Assembly: GCF_032248455.1 (NCBI RefSeq) | Contig: NZ_JAVTTP010000001.1 | Coordinates: 1,178,001 to 1,242,000, forward strand | Direction of reading: 5' to 3' | DNA: 64,000 nucleotides | From: Pricia mediterranea | GTDB taxonomy: Bacteria > Bacteroidota > Bacteroidia > Flavobacteriales > Flavobacteriaceae | Shown here: piece by piece, positions 35,860-44,500 of the stretch | Numbering within the stretch: the first letter of the stretch is position 1 | Layout of the letters: each line of letters opens with the position of its first letter | Position numbers and translations under genes: made by a program | Notes under the pieces: model-generated | Seen by the model: only the letters and a program-made list of their open reading frames with translations | Database searches by the model: none | Told to the model about the DNA's origin: nothing

Positions 35860-36304
35860 CGTCTCCCATTACCTCTTCCGCCAGGGCGGCAAAATCCTCT
35901 GCCGTATCCTCTAGCACTTTTTCATAGCTATCCTTATCCCAAATTTCCACAATGTTGATCGCCGAAGTCAAGACCACCTCTTTTTTGATATTGGCAATCT
36001 CTACCAGGTTCTTCGGTATCAGCAGCCTCCCGTTCGCGTCGATCTCGACCGTCTTCACCCCCGCCGAAAAGCTTCGGATGAAGTTCGCGTTCTTGCGCTT
36101 GAACCGGTTTTTCCTTTTCATCTTCTCCATCAACTTGTTCCACTCCTCCATCGGGTACAGCTCCAAACACGGCTGGAACACCGATCTTTTGATTACAAAA
36201 CCTTTGTTCAGAATCGGGGACATCTGATTTTTTAGGGCGACTGGCAGCATTACCCTACCTTTGGCATCGGCCTTACAATCATATGTTCCGATAAAATTTA
36301 TCAC
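35834..36304 (-). CDS. mraZ: transcriptional regulator MraZ
   Basis: The 156-residue protein has two SpoVT/AbrB-like domains (IGTYDCKADAKGRVMLPVAL and SAGVKTVEIDANGRLLIPKNL), which form a ring-shaped DNA-binding oligomer that controls the cluster in other bacteria. The C-terminal tail is acidic (GDDGDDGDVS). It is the first gene of the cluster. Three direct repeats upstream (36395-36421) are the probable binding site, so autoregulation is likely. Confidence 0.95.
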   Translation of the reverse strand: MINFIGTYDCKADAKGRVMLPVALKNQMSPILNKGFVIKRSVFQPCLELYPMEEWNKLMEKMKRKNRFKRKNANFIRSFSAGVKTVEIDANGRLLIPKNLVEIANIKKEVVLTSAINIVEIWDKDSYEKVLEDTAEDFAALAEEVMGDDGDDGDVS

Positions 36305-36377
36305 GTAGGTCTAAATTTTTAAATCCCATTTACAGGCGCGAAAGCCATCCATATCAAGGATTTACAGTACAATAACT

Positions 36378-36385
36378 CAAAAATA
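36378..36385 (-). promoter_or_regulatory. -7 promoter element of the dcw cluster (TATTTTTG on the minus strand)
   Basis: Exact TAnnTTTG match, 74 bp upstream of the mraZ ATG, with the MraZ boxes beginning 10 bp further upstream. A TTTG about 25 bp upstream could be a widely spaced -33 element. Confidence 0.6.
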
Positions 36386-36394
36386 CAATTTTTA

Positions 36395-36421
36395 TTACCA
36401 CATTTTACCACAAATTACCAC
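36395..36421 (-). promoter_or_regulatory. three MraZ boxes, 10-bp phased
   Basis: On the minus strand GTGGTAA occurs three times at exactly 10-bp intervals (plus-strand TTACCAC at 36395, 36405 and 36415). MraZ is known to bind short TGG-containing direct repeats with one-turn spacing upstream of its own gene. The boxes overlap the promoter's upstream part, which fits repression. The rest of the 36305-36632 gap holds the two promoters and nothing else evident. Confidence 0.8.
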
Positions 36422-36548
36422 TTTGTTGATAAGTTGTGGCTTATGGGACCAATTTTTAGTGGCATTTAGCGGGACTCCGCTTTGTCTTCTTTAGCGATTT
36501 GCGAAGATTTCACTCAGGATAACTGTACCTGTGTAAGATTGAAATGCC

Positions 36549-36556
36549 TATATTTG
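36549..36556 (+). promoter_or_regulatory. -7 promoter element TATATTTG upstream of the alpha/beta hydrolase gene
   Basis: Exact TAnnTTTG match 76 bp before the ATG at 36633, pointing away from the dcw promoter. No clear -33 TTG at the usual distance. Confidence 0.45.
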
Positions 36557-36632
36557 ACAAGCTCGCACCAACGGCGAACAGAGCTAAAGCAATCAAAGCA
36601 GTCTCTCAGAGTAACCACCAGAAGCATTTTTA

Positions 36633-37397
36633 ATGGAAAAAAAAATCATCGAGGAAGGGAAATACCGATACATCGAAAAAGGGGAAGGAACTCCTATTAT
36701 CATCCTGCACGGTCTCATGGGAGGGCTTAGCAATTTTCACGGGGTCACGGATTTTTTTCCTAAAAAGGGGTACAAGATTTTGCTGCCGGAATTGCCGATC
36801 TACTCCATGCCCATGCTAAAAACGAATGTAAAACAGTTCGCCAAGTTCGTAGAAGGTTTTATAGAGGCCAAAGGCCTAAAGGATGTCATTCTGCTGGGCA
36901 ATTCGCTAGGCGGTCATATCGGATTGCTGCACACCAAGTTGTACCCCGAAAAGGTGAAGGCATTGGTCATCACGGGAAGCTCCGGTTTGTACGAGAGCGC
37001 CATGGGCGACGGATACCCAAGGCGCGGTGATTACGACTTTATACAGAAAAAGGCGGAAAACGTTTTTTATGACCCCGCCGTCGCCACTAAGGAAATTGTC
37101 GATGAGGTATTCGCCACGGTCAACGATCGAAACAAAATTCTGAAGACCTTGGCCATCGCCAAAAGTGCCATTCGACATAACATGGCCGACGACCTTCCGT
37201 CGATGCACACCCCTACCTGTATTATCTGGGGCAAAAACGACAACGTGACGCCCCCCGATGTAGCTGATCTTTTTCATGAACTGCTGCCCGATTCCGAGCT
37301 TTTCTGGATCGATAAATGCGGACATGCCCCCATGATGGAGCATCCGCAGGAATTCAACACGATTTTGAACACTTGGCTCGAGAAGCGAGGGTTTTAG
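36633..37397 (+). CDS. alpha/beta-fold hydrolase
   Basis: The 254-residue cytoplasmic protein has the complete catalytic set: oxyanion segment ILHGLMGG (about 24-31), nucleophile elbow GNSLGG with Ser91, acid Asp203 in WGKNDNVTPP and His231 in CGHAPMMEHP. The substrate cannot be told from the sequence; an ester or C-C bond hydrolase is likely. It lies between mraZ (divergent) and engB, 17 bp upstream of the latter, an arrangement I associate with Flavobacteriia. Confidence 0.92.
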   Translation: MEKKIIEEGKYRYIEKGEGTPIIILHGLMGGLSNFHGVTDFFPKKGYKILLPELPIYSMPMLKTNVKQFAKFVEGFIEAKGLKDVILLGNSLGGHIGLLHTKLYPEKVKALVITGSSGLYESAMGDGYPRRGDYDFIQKKAENVFYDPAVATKEIVDEVFATVNDRNKILKTLAIAKSAIRHNMADDLPSMHTPTCIIWGKNDNVTPPDVADLFHELLPDSELFWIDKCGHAPMMEHPQEFNTILNTWLEKRGF

Positions 37398-37414
37398 CTG
37401 TCAAACCTTGTCCC

Positions 37415-38029
37415 ATGATCATTAAAACCGCCAACTTTGTCATCAGCAACACCGATGTGGACAAATGTCCGAAAGAACCGCTACCGGAATATGCTTTTAT
37501 CGGCCGGTCGAATGTGGGCAAGTCTTCCCTGATCAATATGCTTACCGAGCGGAACAAGCTGGCCAAGACTTCCGGCCGGCCCGGAAAGACCCAATTGATC
37601 AACCACTTCAAGATAAACGACAATTGGTTTTTGGTCGATCTCCCGGGATACGGCTATGCCAAGGTGTCGAAGAAAAGCAAAAAGACGTTTCAAAAATATA
37701 TTACGGAATACTTTGAGAAACGCAAGCAACTGGTGTGCGCGTTCGTTCTGGTCGACATCCGCCATGAACCCCAGAAAATCGATATGGAATTCATGGAATG
37801 GCTGGGTGAAAACGCCATCCCATTTTGCATCATTTTTACCAAGGCCGATAAATTACGGCCCAAGGCGGTGGAACGCCAAGTAGAAGCATATATCTCACAG
37901 CTATTGGCAGGAGTCTGGGAAGAAGCTCCCCAATATTTCATCACCTCATCCGCGAAAAATCTTGGACGCGAGGAGATTTTGGACTATATCGAGGGGGTCA
38001 ACGAAGCATTTTTTGCATATAATAAATGA
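37415..38029 (+). CDS. engB: ribosome biogenesis GTPase EngB/YsxC
   Basis: The 204-residue TRAFAC-class GTPase is needed for assembly of the large ribosomal subunit. It has G1 GRSNVGKSS, G2 around TSGRPGKTQ, G3 DLPGYGYA, G4 TKAD and G5 SSAK. The ATG at 37415 gives the family N-terminus (MIIKTANFVISN); a longer frame from 37316 would overlap the hydrolase gene. Length is normal. Confidence 0.97.
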   Translation: MIIKTANFVISNTDVDKCPKEPLPEYAFIGRSNVGKSSLINMLTERNKLAKTSGRPGKTQLINHFKINDNWFLVDLPGYGYAKVSKKSKKTFQKYITEYFEKRKQLVCAFVLVDIRHEPQKIDMEFMEWLGENAIPFCIIFTKADKLRPKAVERQVEAYISQLLAGVWEEAPQYFITSSAKNLGREEILDYIEGVNEAFFAYNK

Positions 38030-38195
38030 ATCTTCTCCTCCGATTTTCGAAAACGGCTGATATTCCAGAAAAAATCTGTAAAGCCAATTTAAGCAAGGGC
38101 CCTTGGATTATCGCAGGGGAATCTACGAACAGTTTTTTGCGATTCAGATTTTGACCAAAAAAAAGACCGTAAAATAGGGCTTAAACCATCAAACC

Positions 38196-39032
38196 ATGAG
38201 AACACGACGCTATCCTGCACCTAAACTCAAGATTGTCAACCGATATAGGTATCTAATATCACTGGTGATGCTTCTTCCGTTAGTTTTACTTTCGTGGAAG
38301 CATTCCCCTCCCGCGCCGGGCACCCAAGAACAATGGGAATCCATATTCAATGGTGAGGACCTGAGCGGTTGGCAGATCAAGGTTACCGGACATGAGCTCG
38401 ACCAGAACTACAAAAATACCTTTCAGGCGAAAGATGGCAAACTGATCGTCTCCTATGACGAATACGACACTTTCGATGATAAATTCGGACATATCTTTTA
38501 CCATGAAAAACTGTCCCGTTACAAGTTGAGACTGGAATATCGTTTTATTGGCGATCAGGTTCCCGGCGCGCCCGATTGGGCCTACCGCAACAGCGGGGTC
38601 AAGTTCCATTCCCGGGCCCCGGAAGAGATTCCCAAAGACCAAAAATTGCTGGTCGCGGTCGAGGCACAATTGCTCGGGGGCAACGGTAAAGACGAGCGAC
38701 CGACCGCCAACGTCTGTACTGCGGGCACCCATATCGAAATGGACGGAAAACTGATTACCGAACATTGTACCCCATCCTCTTCAAAAACCTATCACGGCAA
38801 TCAATGGGTAGCCCTCGAACTTGAAGTACTGGGCAACGAGAAGGTCATTCATCGCGTCAATGGCGAGGTGGTCTTCGAATACGAAAAGCCGCAGCTGGAC
38901 GATTCCGATCCTTTCTCCAAACAATTGTTGGACAAAGGCGTTCCAAGAATGCTCAGTGATGGCTACATCGCGCTGCAGGCCGAAAGCCATCCCGTGGAAT
39001 TCCGGAATATCGAACTGATGCGGCTTCCTTGA
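38196..39032 (+). CDS. DUF1080 (3-keto-disaccharide hydrolase-type) secreted protein
   Basis: The 278-residue protein has an N-terminal membrane or signal segment (about 18-36) and a single DUF1080 domain, a concanavalin-like beta-sandwich: WESIFNGEDLSGWQIK, DGKLIVSYDEYDTFDDKFGH, YRNSGVKFHS, EAQLLGGNG, NQWVALELEVLG and DGYIALQAESHPVEFRNIEL. Members bind or cleave sugars, including 3-keto-glucosides. It is probably periplasmic. The preceding 166 bp hold no gene. No operon partner is obvious. Confidence 0.92.
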   Translation: MRTRRYPAPKLKIVNRYRYLISLVMLLPLVLLSWKHSPPAPGTQEQWESIFNGEDLSGWQIKVTGHELDQNYKNTFQAKDGKLIVSYDEYDTFDDKFGHIFYHEKLSRYKLRLEYRFIGDQVPGAPDWAYRNSGVKFHSRAPEEIPKDQKLLVAVEAQLLGGNGKDERPTANVCTAGTHIEMDGKLITEHCTPSSSKTYHGNQWVALELEVLGNEKVIHRVNGEVVFEYEKPQLDDSDPFSKQLLDKGVPRMLSDGYIALQAESHPVEFRNIELMRLP

Positions 39033-39255
39033 GCTGAAAAGGTAAGTGATTGCCCAGATGGCTCAAAAAGAAGCCCCATCGTCCCCTTAAAAGTAAGCCC
39101 CCAAAATGTCGGGAGTATTGATCACGGACCGCCCGGAAATATCGGAGGTACGTTCGATCATCGCATTTCAATGCGCTTCCGGGTCTTGAAATTCATTTCC
39201 CACGAACAAGTACCGATTCCCAGTGTCAAAAATGTTAAAATCCCATAAAAATTTT

Positions 39256-39280
39256 ATATAGTTAGCTAAACTAACTATAT
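39256..39280. promoter_or_regulatory. 10-bp inverted repeat, candidate MarR operator
   Basis: ATATAGTTAG and CTAACTATAT are separated by 5 bp, 39 bp before the thioredoxin-like gene and upstream of a MarR-type gene. MarR-family operators are usually palindromes of this size and AT content overlapping the promoter. The link to the MarR gene is inferred from position. Confidence 0.5.
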
Positions 39281-39319
39281 TTATCCTGGCAATAATGCCA
39301 TAACGTAACAATCGAAGCG

Positions 39320-39559
39320 ATGAAAAAAGCAACTTTTTATCACGCAGGCTGCCCGGTCTGCGTAAATGCGGAACAGGAACTATTGAATTTAATAGACACC
39401 TCTAAAGTCCAGGTAGAGATAGTTCATTTAGGGGAACGGACTGAAAAAATTTCCAACGCGGAAAACGAAGGGGTAAAATCCGTACCCGCCCTAGTGCTTG
39501 ACAACGGCAACGTATTACACATCAATCATGGGGCCACCCTGAAAGAGGTAAAAGGATAA
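39320..39559 (+). CDS. small thioredoxin/glutaredoxin-like protein (CPVC)
   Basis: The 79-residue protein has the active-site motif GCPVC at residues 10-14 at the end of the first strand (ATFYHAG), a helix (NAEQELLNLI), the cis-Pro loop SVPALVLDNG, and nothing more than the minimal thioredoxin core. It should be a cytoplasmic thiol-disulphide or metal-handling protein. It follows a palindromic site and precedes a MarR-type gene with four cysteines, so the pair may form a redox response. Confidence 0.88.
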   Translation: MKKATFYHAGCPVCVNAEQELLNLIDTSKVQVEIVHLGERTEKISNAENEGVKSVPALVLDNGNVLHINHGATLKEVKG

Positions 39560-39659
39560 AGAGTGGGCCTGTAAAGCTAGTAGGACTAATTTTATGGGCC
39601 TTCCAAACCAATTTCATAGGAAAATCCGCTAACAGCTAGGCAGAATTGTTGATTGGAGG

Positions 39660-39667
39660 TACTTTTG
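39660..39667 (+). promoter_or_regulatory. -7 promoter element TACTTTTG upstream of the MarR-type gene
   Basis: Exact TAnnTTTG match 44 bp before the ATG at 39712, suggesting the regulator has its own promoter besides any read-through from the thioredoxin-like gene. No well-spaced -33 TTG is seen. Confidence 0.45.
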
Positions 39668-39711
39668 TAGCCATATTGCTTCCGAATAGAAGATTATTTT
39701 TTGTCATTACA

Positions 39712-40314
39712 ATGATGCACGCTTTCAATCCAGAATATCAGAATCAACAAATCGAGGGCAAAATCGTAGTCGCCCTCGAACGTATTTCCCAAGCGTTCCG
39801 TGTGCTGCTTTGGCAAGAGGGCAAGGAAAACGCCCTTACGCCTATCCAATTGCAGATCCTGCTCTTTATAAAATTCCATGAATCCGAAAAATGCAAGGTC
39901 AATTATTTGGCTAAGGAATTCAATCTTACCAAGGCTACCATTAGCGAAACCGTTCGGCTGTTGTCAAAAAAAAAATTGATCTATAAGGAAACCGACCCGA
40001 CCGATACCCGAAGTTATTCCATTTACCTAACCGAAAAAGGCGGTGAAATCTCCACCAAATCCAGTTCGTTTGCCGGAGCATTGGAAAAACCCATCCATAC
40101 GTTCTCCGAAACCCAAAAAGAAATCCTCTATCAAAGTTTGTTGGAACTTATCGAAAAGTTGAACAGGGCAGGCATCATTACCGTACAGCGGATGTGCTTT
40201 TCATGCCGGTTCTATCAGCCCGGCAAGGAAAGTGATTACTGCAAGTTACTTAAAAAGGAACTGTATAAACCCGATTTGCGGGTCGATTGTCCCGAGCATG
40301 AGATAGCCGTTTAA
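39712..40314 (+). CDS. MarR-family regulator with C-terminal four-cysteine motif
   Basis: The 200-residue protein has a winged-helix domain (about 40-125: TPIQLQILLFIKFHES, VNYLAKEFNLTKATISETVR, wing ETDPTDTRSYSIYLTEKG) and helices for dimerisation. A C-terminal extension of about 40 residues carries C162, C165, C177 and C193 (MCFSCRFY, DYCKLL, DCPEHE). Four such cysteines could bind zinc or an iron-sulphur cluster and so sense redox state. The start is set at ATG 39712; upstream frames use a TTG. Its neighbour upstream is a CPVC thioredoxin-like protein. Confidence 0.9.
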   Translation: MMHAFNPEYQNQQIEGKIVVALERISQAFRVLLWQEGKENALTPIQLQILLFIKFHESEKCKVNYLAKEFNLTKATISETVRLLSKKKLIYKETDPTDTRSYSIYLTEKGGEISTKSSSFAGALEKPIHTFSETQKEILYQSLLELIEKLNRAGIITVQRMCFSCRFYQPGKESDYCKLLKKELYKPDLRVDCPEHEIAV

Positions 40315-40519
40315 ACCCTTGGTGGGTCACCCGTCAACGTTTCTAAGAAATTACAATGGCAAACCGTTTTGGGCTTATTGGATACGGCACAAAAGATTGA
40401 CCACGAACAATTTGTGCGACTATTTGAATCAAAAGTTCTATTTAGCAACAATAGAAAGCTTATATTTATCGTATTCCCCGCTCCGTTGAACCAAAAGTCT
40501 TATCTTAAAATTTTGAGCT

Positions 40520-41626
40520 ATGCCAATCTATATGGATTCACATATCGTTCCGGGGGTGGAGGCCAAGCATGCTGCGGAAGCGCATAAAAAAGATCTCGGT
40601 ATTCAAAATGAATTTGGTTGTAGAAATATGACGTACTGGATCGATGAGGACCGGGGAAGGGTCTTCTGCTTAATCGATGCCCCGAACGAGGAAGCGGTCA
40701 GGGAAATGCACAATCATGCCCATGGACTGGTGCCCCATGAGATTATTCCGGTAAATGGTAAGGTAGTAGAGGCATTTTTGGGAAGAAATGCAGATCCCGA
40801 ACCTTATTTTGACACTAAACCTCCAGGTCTTAAAATTTTCAACGACCCCGCTTTCCGGGTTATTCTGGTAATCAGGACAAAAGATGTCGGACTGTTGCAC
40901 TACCATTTGGGCGATGAACGTGCCAAGCAACTTTTTTCGCTGTATTACGATACAGTTAGGGAACAGGTTCAAAAGTACGAGGGTAGTGAGGTTGAAGTTA
41001 CAGGAGCAGCATTCGTAGTGTCCTTTGCCTCAGTTTCCATGGGAGTCGAATGTGCCATTGCCATTCAGAAAGCCTTGCACGTGGCCGCGGAGCTTATCGA
41101 GTTGCGAATGGGCCTGCATGCCGGTTTGCCAGTAGATCAAAGCGAGGTGCTATTTGGACAAACCTTACAACTGGCGAGTTTTCTTTGCCTTATTGGCGGA
41201 GAAAATCCTATTGTAATGTCTTCCATTGTAAGCGAATTGAACCAACCTGAGCTTCGAAAGAACAGAAATTTTCGTACGGAAATCAAAAGGCTCAATGCCA
41301 CCGAGGAGAAATTACTGAAACGAATTGTCGATATTCTGGATAGTAATTGGCAGAATCCAGAATTTGACATCACCGACTTCTGTCACAAATTGTCAATAAG
41401 CAAATCACAATTATACCGAAAATGCAAAGGTAGTACAGGCAAATCGCCCAACGCTCTATTAAGGGAATATCGATTGCTAAAATCCCTAGTGCTTCTAAGA
41501 AAAGAGGGTCGAAATGTATCTCAAACCACATTTGATTCGGGCTTCAATAGTCCGTCTTATTTTATAAAGTGCTTTCAGCAGCGGTTCGGCCTTCTTCCGT
41601 TGAGTTATTCTAAATTGATAACGTAA
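40520..41626 (+). CDS. DUF4242 / degenerate cyclase / AraC three-domain regulator
   Basis: The 368-residue protein has three parts. Residues 1-80 are a DUF4242 (SCO4226-type, nickel-binding family) domain with conserved histidines (H8, H64, H66, H68 in MHNHAHG). Residues 112-225 resemble a class III nucleotide cyclase (FRVILVIRTKDVGLLHYHLG, EVEVTGAAFVVSF, RMGLHAGLPV), but the second metal Asp of the usual GDG is replaced by alanines 163-164, so catalysis is unlikely. Residues 265-365 are an AraC-type DNA-binding domain (ISKSQLYRK, FNSPSYFIKCFQQRFG). A paralogue follows 18 bp downstream. Confidence 0.88.
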   Translation: MPIYMDSHIVPGVEAKHAAEAHKKDLGIQNEFGCRNMTYWIDEDRGRVFCLIDAPNEEAVREMHNHAHGLVPHEIIPVNGKVVEAFLGRNADPEPYFDTKPPGLKIFNDPAFRVILVIRTKDVGLLHYHLGDERAKQLFSLYYDTVREQVQKYEGSEVEVTGAAFVVSFASVSMGVECAIAIQKALHVAAELIELRMGLHAGLPVDQSEVLFGQTLQLASFLCLIGGENPIVMSSIVSELNQPELRKNRNFRTEIKRLNATEEKLLKRIVDILDSNWQNPEFDITDFCHKLSISKSQLYRKCKGSTGKSPNALLREYRLLKSLVLLRKEGRNVSQTTFDSGFNSPSYFIKCFQQRFGLLPLSYSKLIT

Positions 41627-41644
41627 AAACTTAAAACGCCCATC

Positions 41645-42724
41645 ATGCCACTTTACATGGACATACACACGGTTGATTCAGACGATTTCACGGTCGAGGA
41701 TGTAATCAAGGCCCATATGGAAGATCTGGGCGTTCAGGAAAGGTTCGGCGTAATACAACGAAAATATTGGGTAAACGAACAAGATAAAATGGTTTTTTGT
41801 TTGATGGAAGGCCCCAATAAAGAAGCCTGTCATAAAACCCACGAGGTAGCCCATGGTATGACCGCATGTAATATCATAGAGGTTTCCGATGACGAATACA
41901 ATCTGTTTATGGCCCGGGGCAGTACCAAAAGCAATGACCTTGCCTATACGCTGAATGGCGAACTGGACTCTGGTTTTCGTACCATAATGCTGATTGCAAC
42001 ATCTGATCTATGTGGAATGTACGGTCATTATACCTTTGAAATACGGCGCTTGATAGAACAGTTTAACGGAGTGGTGGTACTGCAGCCATCAGATGAGATC
42101 ATGGCTTCTTACCTATTGGCTTCCGATGCAATCTTATGTGCACTGGCCTTGGCAAAACTTTTAAAATCCATTCCCAATAATTTTGAATTTAGACTGGCCC
42201 TGGTAAGCGGAAATCCAGTGGACGAAGGCGGGACCGATTTATTCGAGGATACCAAGGGAAAAGTGAAAATATTGTGTCAGATCGGGTTGAGCAATGTCAT
42301 GTATTTGGACGCTACGACCAAGGCACTTTCCGCTAAGGAATCGAATACGCCGAAAGTAAACCATAACGATATCAAAATTGTAGGGAGCAACGATTTTTCG
42401 TTTTGTGAAAAATTATCCCGAATATTTAGTGGCGAATTGAAGAACCCAAATTTTAAGAGCGAACAACTTTGCAACCGATTAGACCTGAGCAAGGCACAGA
42501 CCTATAGAAAAATAAAGGCGTTGACGGGCATGTCGCCGAACACATTGATACGGGAACTGCGGCTTCGAAGATCGCTCAAGGCCCTGAAAAACAATCACAA
42601 AACAGTAGCCGAAATCGCCTACGATCTCGGTTTTAACAGTCCCACCTATTTTACGAGGGTTTTCAGAAAAAGATATAATGTACTGCCGACATCTTTTGCC
42701 AATCTTTACGACCATAGTTCATAG
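41645..42724 (+). CDS. DUF4242 / degenerate cyclase / AraC three-domain regulator (second copy)
   Basis: The 359-residue paralogue has the same order of domains: DUF4242 (1-80, YMDIHTVDSDD, KTHEVAHGM), a still more divergent cyclase-like domain (about 108-225, FRTIMLIATSDLCGMYGH, VVVLQPSDEIMASYLL) without recognisable metal ligands, and a canonical AraC domain (about 255-355, LDLSKAQTYRKIKALTGMSP, VAEIAYDLGFNSPTYFTRVF). It is 18 bp after the first copy and clearly in one transcript. The pair may form a heterodimer. The adjoining gene is a FAD-linked oxidoreductase. Confidence 0.88.
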   Translation: MPLYMDIHTVDSDDFTVEDVIKAHMEDLGVQERFGVIQRKYWVNEQDKMVFCLMEGPNKEACHKTHEVAHGMTACNIIEVSDDEYNLFMARGSTKSNDLAYTLNGELDSGFRTIMLIATSDLCGMYGHYTFEIRRLIEQFNGVVVLQPSDEIMASYLLASDAILCALALAKLLKSIPNNFEFRLALVSGNPVDEGGTDLFEDTKGKVKILCQIGLSNVMYLDATTKALSAKESNTPKVNHNDIKIVGSNDFSFCEKLSRIFSGELKNPNFKSEQLCNRLDLSKAQTYRKIKALTGMSPNTLIRELRLRRSLKALKNNHKTVAEIAYDLGFNSPTYFTRVFRKRYNVLPTSFANLYDHSS

Positions 42725-42769
42725 CCATTTTTCAAGATGACCCAATTGTTACATCATTTGGCCCAATAG

Positions 42770-42810
42770 GTTCAGCCGTGGTTCAATTGTTCGAACCTTT
42801 GAACCAAAAC
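42770..42810. promoter_or_regulatory. GGTTCA repeat cluster, candidate AraC-type operator
   Basis: GGTTCA occurs directly at 42770 and 42781 (11 bp apart), followed by GAACC at 42794 and TGAACCAAAA at 42801-42810. The ten bases TGAACCAAAA recur at 40487-40496, just upstream of the first regulator gene. Direct repeats one turn apart are usual for AraC-type binding. The rest of the 42725-43079 gap shows nothing else. Confidence 0.45.
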
Positions 42811-43079
42811 TTACATTTCCATATAGCTTAATACCGTAATTTTATAAGGAAATGCATGATTTATATCCGGCCAACGGACATGGCCTCGACACTTCCCCCA
42901 CCTGTCCATACAAAGCAAAATTATACCGTTGCCATTTCTTCCCCATTTGGCACACCTAGGCTGAATTTAAATTAGGACTATATGCCCTGCTAATAATCAT
43001 CAAATAGTACAGATGCAAAAATCCCTTTAGTTAGGTCTTGAAATATTTTTTAAACTCAAAACATCTTAAATGCACGATT

Positions 43080-44453
43080 ATGGAAGAAAAAATTAAGGAA
43101 TTAAAAAATAGCGCGAACGGGGAAATCATTGTACCACAAGATAAAAATTACGACGAGGCACGAAGCATTTACAATGCCATGATCGATAAACATCCGGGCG
43201 TCATCTTTAAATGTAAGGATATAGAAGACGTCGTTCAGGCCGTTAACTTTGGCAGGGAGAACGATTTGGAAGTCTCCATCCGCAGTGGCGGCCACAATGG
43301 CGCAGGTTTGGCCTTGGTGGACGATGGCTTGGTCATCGACCTTTCGGAAATGAAAGAAATCAAAATTGATCCCGATTCCAAAACTGCCAAAATACAACCG
43401 GGCCGTACCTTGGCCGAAGTAGATAAGGCTACCTATGAGCACGGTCTTGCCCTACCCAGCGGTATCATTGGAACGACAGGAATTGCGGGGCTGACCTTGG
43501 GCGGTGGAATGGGCTATTTGAGCCGAAAAGGTGGATTGACAATAGATAATCTTTTGGAAGCGGATGTGGTGCTGGCATCGGGGGAAGTCGTCACCACAAA
43601 TGCTTCTGACCATTCCGATCTATTTTGGGCCTTACGGGGCGGGGGTGGTAATTTTGGAGTGGTGGTCTCCTTCACTTTTAATCTTATCCCGGTTAAAAAT
43701 GTATATGCCGGTCCCATGTTCTGGCCCATTGAAAAAGCGGAAGAGGCCATGAAATTTTACGATACCATTATTAAAGATGCCTCTGACGATCTTTATGGCT
43801 TCTTCGCCTATTTGATTGTACCTCCTGGCGACCCGTTTCCCGAACATCTGCACATGCAAAGGGTTTGTGGTGTGGTTTGGTGCTATACCGGACCCTTGGA
43901 AAAAGCGGAAGAAGTATTCAAGCCCATTAGGGAATTCGGCCCTCCGATACTTGACTTTGTTGGCGAAATGCCAATGCCCACATTAAATGGTCTTTTTGAC
44001 GGACTCTATCCCTCAGGAATGCAATGGTACTGGAAGGCGCATTACATAAACGAACTTACCGATGAATGCATTCAAGAAAACATAAAACATGGATCGAATA
44101 CCCCTTCCGTTCGTTCGACAATGCACCTTTATCCCATCGATGGAAAAGTCCATGAAATTGCCCAGGAAGATACCGCATGGGCCAATCGGGGAGCGCGTTG
44201 GGCGCAGGTAATCGTGGGAGTCTCCCCAGAACCTGCCGATGCCGATAAGATTACCAAATGGTGTAAAGACTATTACGAAGGCATGAAACCCCATGCCGCC
44301 GGTGGAGCCTATGTCAACTTTATGATGGAAGAAGGCCAGGAACGTATAAAGGCTAGTTATAAGGACAATTATGAACGGCTGACAAAAATCAAGAAGAAAT
44401 ATGATCCCGATAATTTCTTTCATATTAATCAGAATATCGTGCCGGCCGATTAA
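43080..44453 (+). CDS. FAD-linked oxidoreductase (berberine-bridge-enzyme family)
   Basis: The 457-residue protein has a PCMH-type FAD domain (about 25-220) with RSGGHNGAGLALVDDGLVID; His72 is the expected covalent FAD attachment residue. GTTGIAGLTLGGGMGYLSRK follows, where bicovalent members have a cysteine, so attachment is probably through His only. The C-terminal BBE segment (YVNFMMEEGQERIKASYKDN, YDPDNFFHINQNI) is intact. It probably oxidises a sugar or small alcohol with oxygen. Start at ATG 43080; a TTG upstream is less likely. It lies after two AraC-type genes, its probable regulators. Confidence 0.9.
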   Translation: MEEKIKELKNSANGEIIVPQDKNYDEARSIYNAMIDKHPGVIFKCKDIEDVVQAVNFGRENDLEVSIRSGGHNGAGLALVDDGLVIDLSEMKEIKIDPDSKTAKIQPGRTLAEVDKATYEHGLALPSGIIGTTGIAGLTLGGGMGYLSRKGGLTIDNLLEADVVLASGEVVTTNASDHSDLFWALRGGGGNFGVVVSFTFNLIPVKNVYAGPMFWPIEKAEEAMKFYDTIIKDASDDLYGFFAYLIVPPGDPFPEHLHMQRVCGVVWCYTGPLEKAEEVFKPIREFGPPILDFVGEMPMPTLNGLFDGLYPSGMQWYWKAHYINELTDECIQENIKHGSNTPSVRSTMHLYPIDGKVHEIAQEDTAWANRGARWAQVIVGVSPEPADADKITKWCKDYYEGMKPHAAGGAYVNFMMEEGQERIKASYKDNYERLTKIKKKYDPDNFFHINQNIVPAD

Positions 44454-44500
44454 AACTCAAGCAGAGTCTAAAGCCAAAATGTATTTATCGAAATAATATT

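Noticed and set aside
39316-39322. A riboswitch or leader RNA upstream of the thioredoxin-like gene
   Set aside because: Only a short palindrome is present; no conserved riboswitch core is visible.
40369-40587. A 72-codon frame before the first AraC-type regulator
   Set aside because: It overlaps the start of the well-supported regulator gene in another frame and has no recognisable features.
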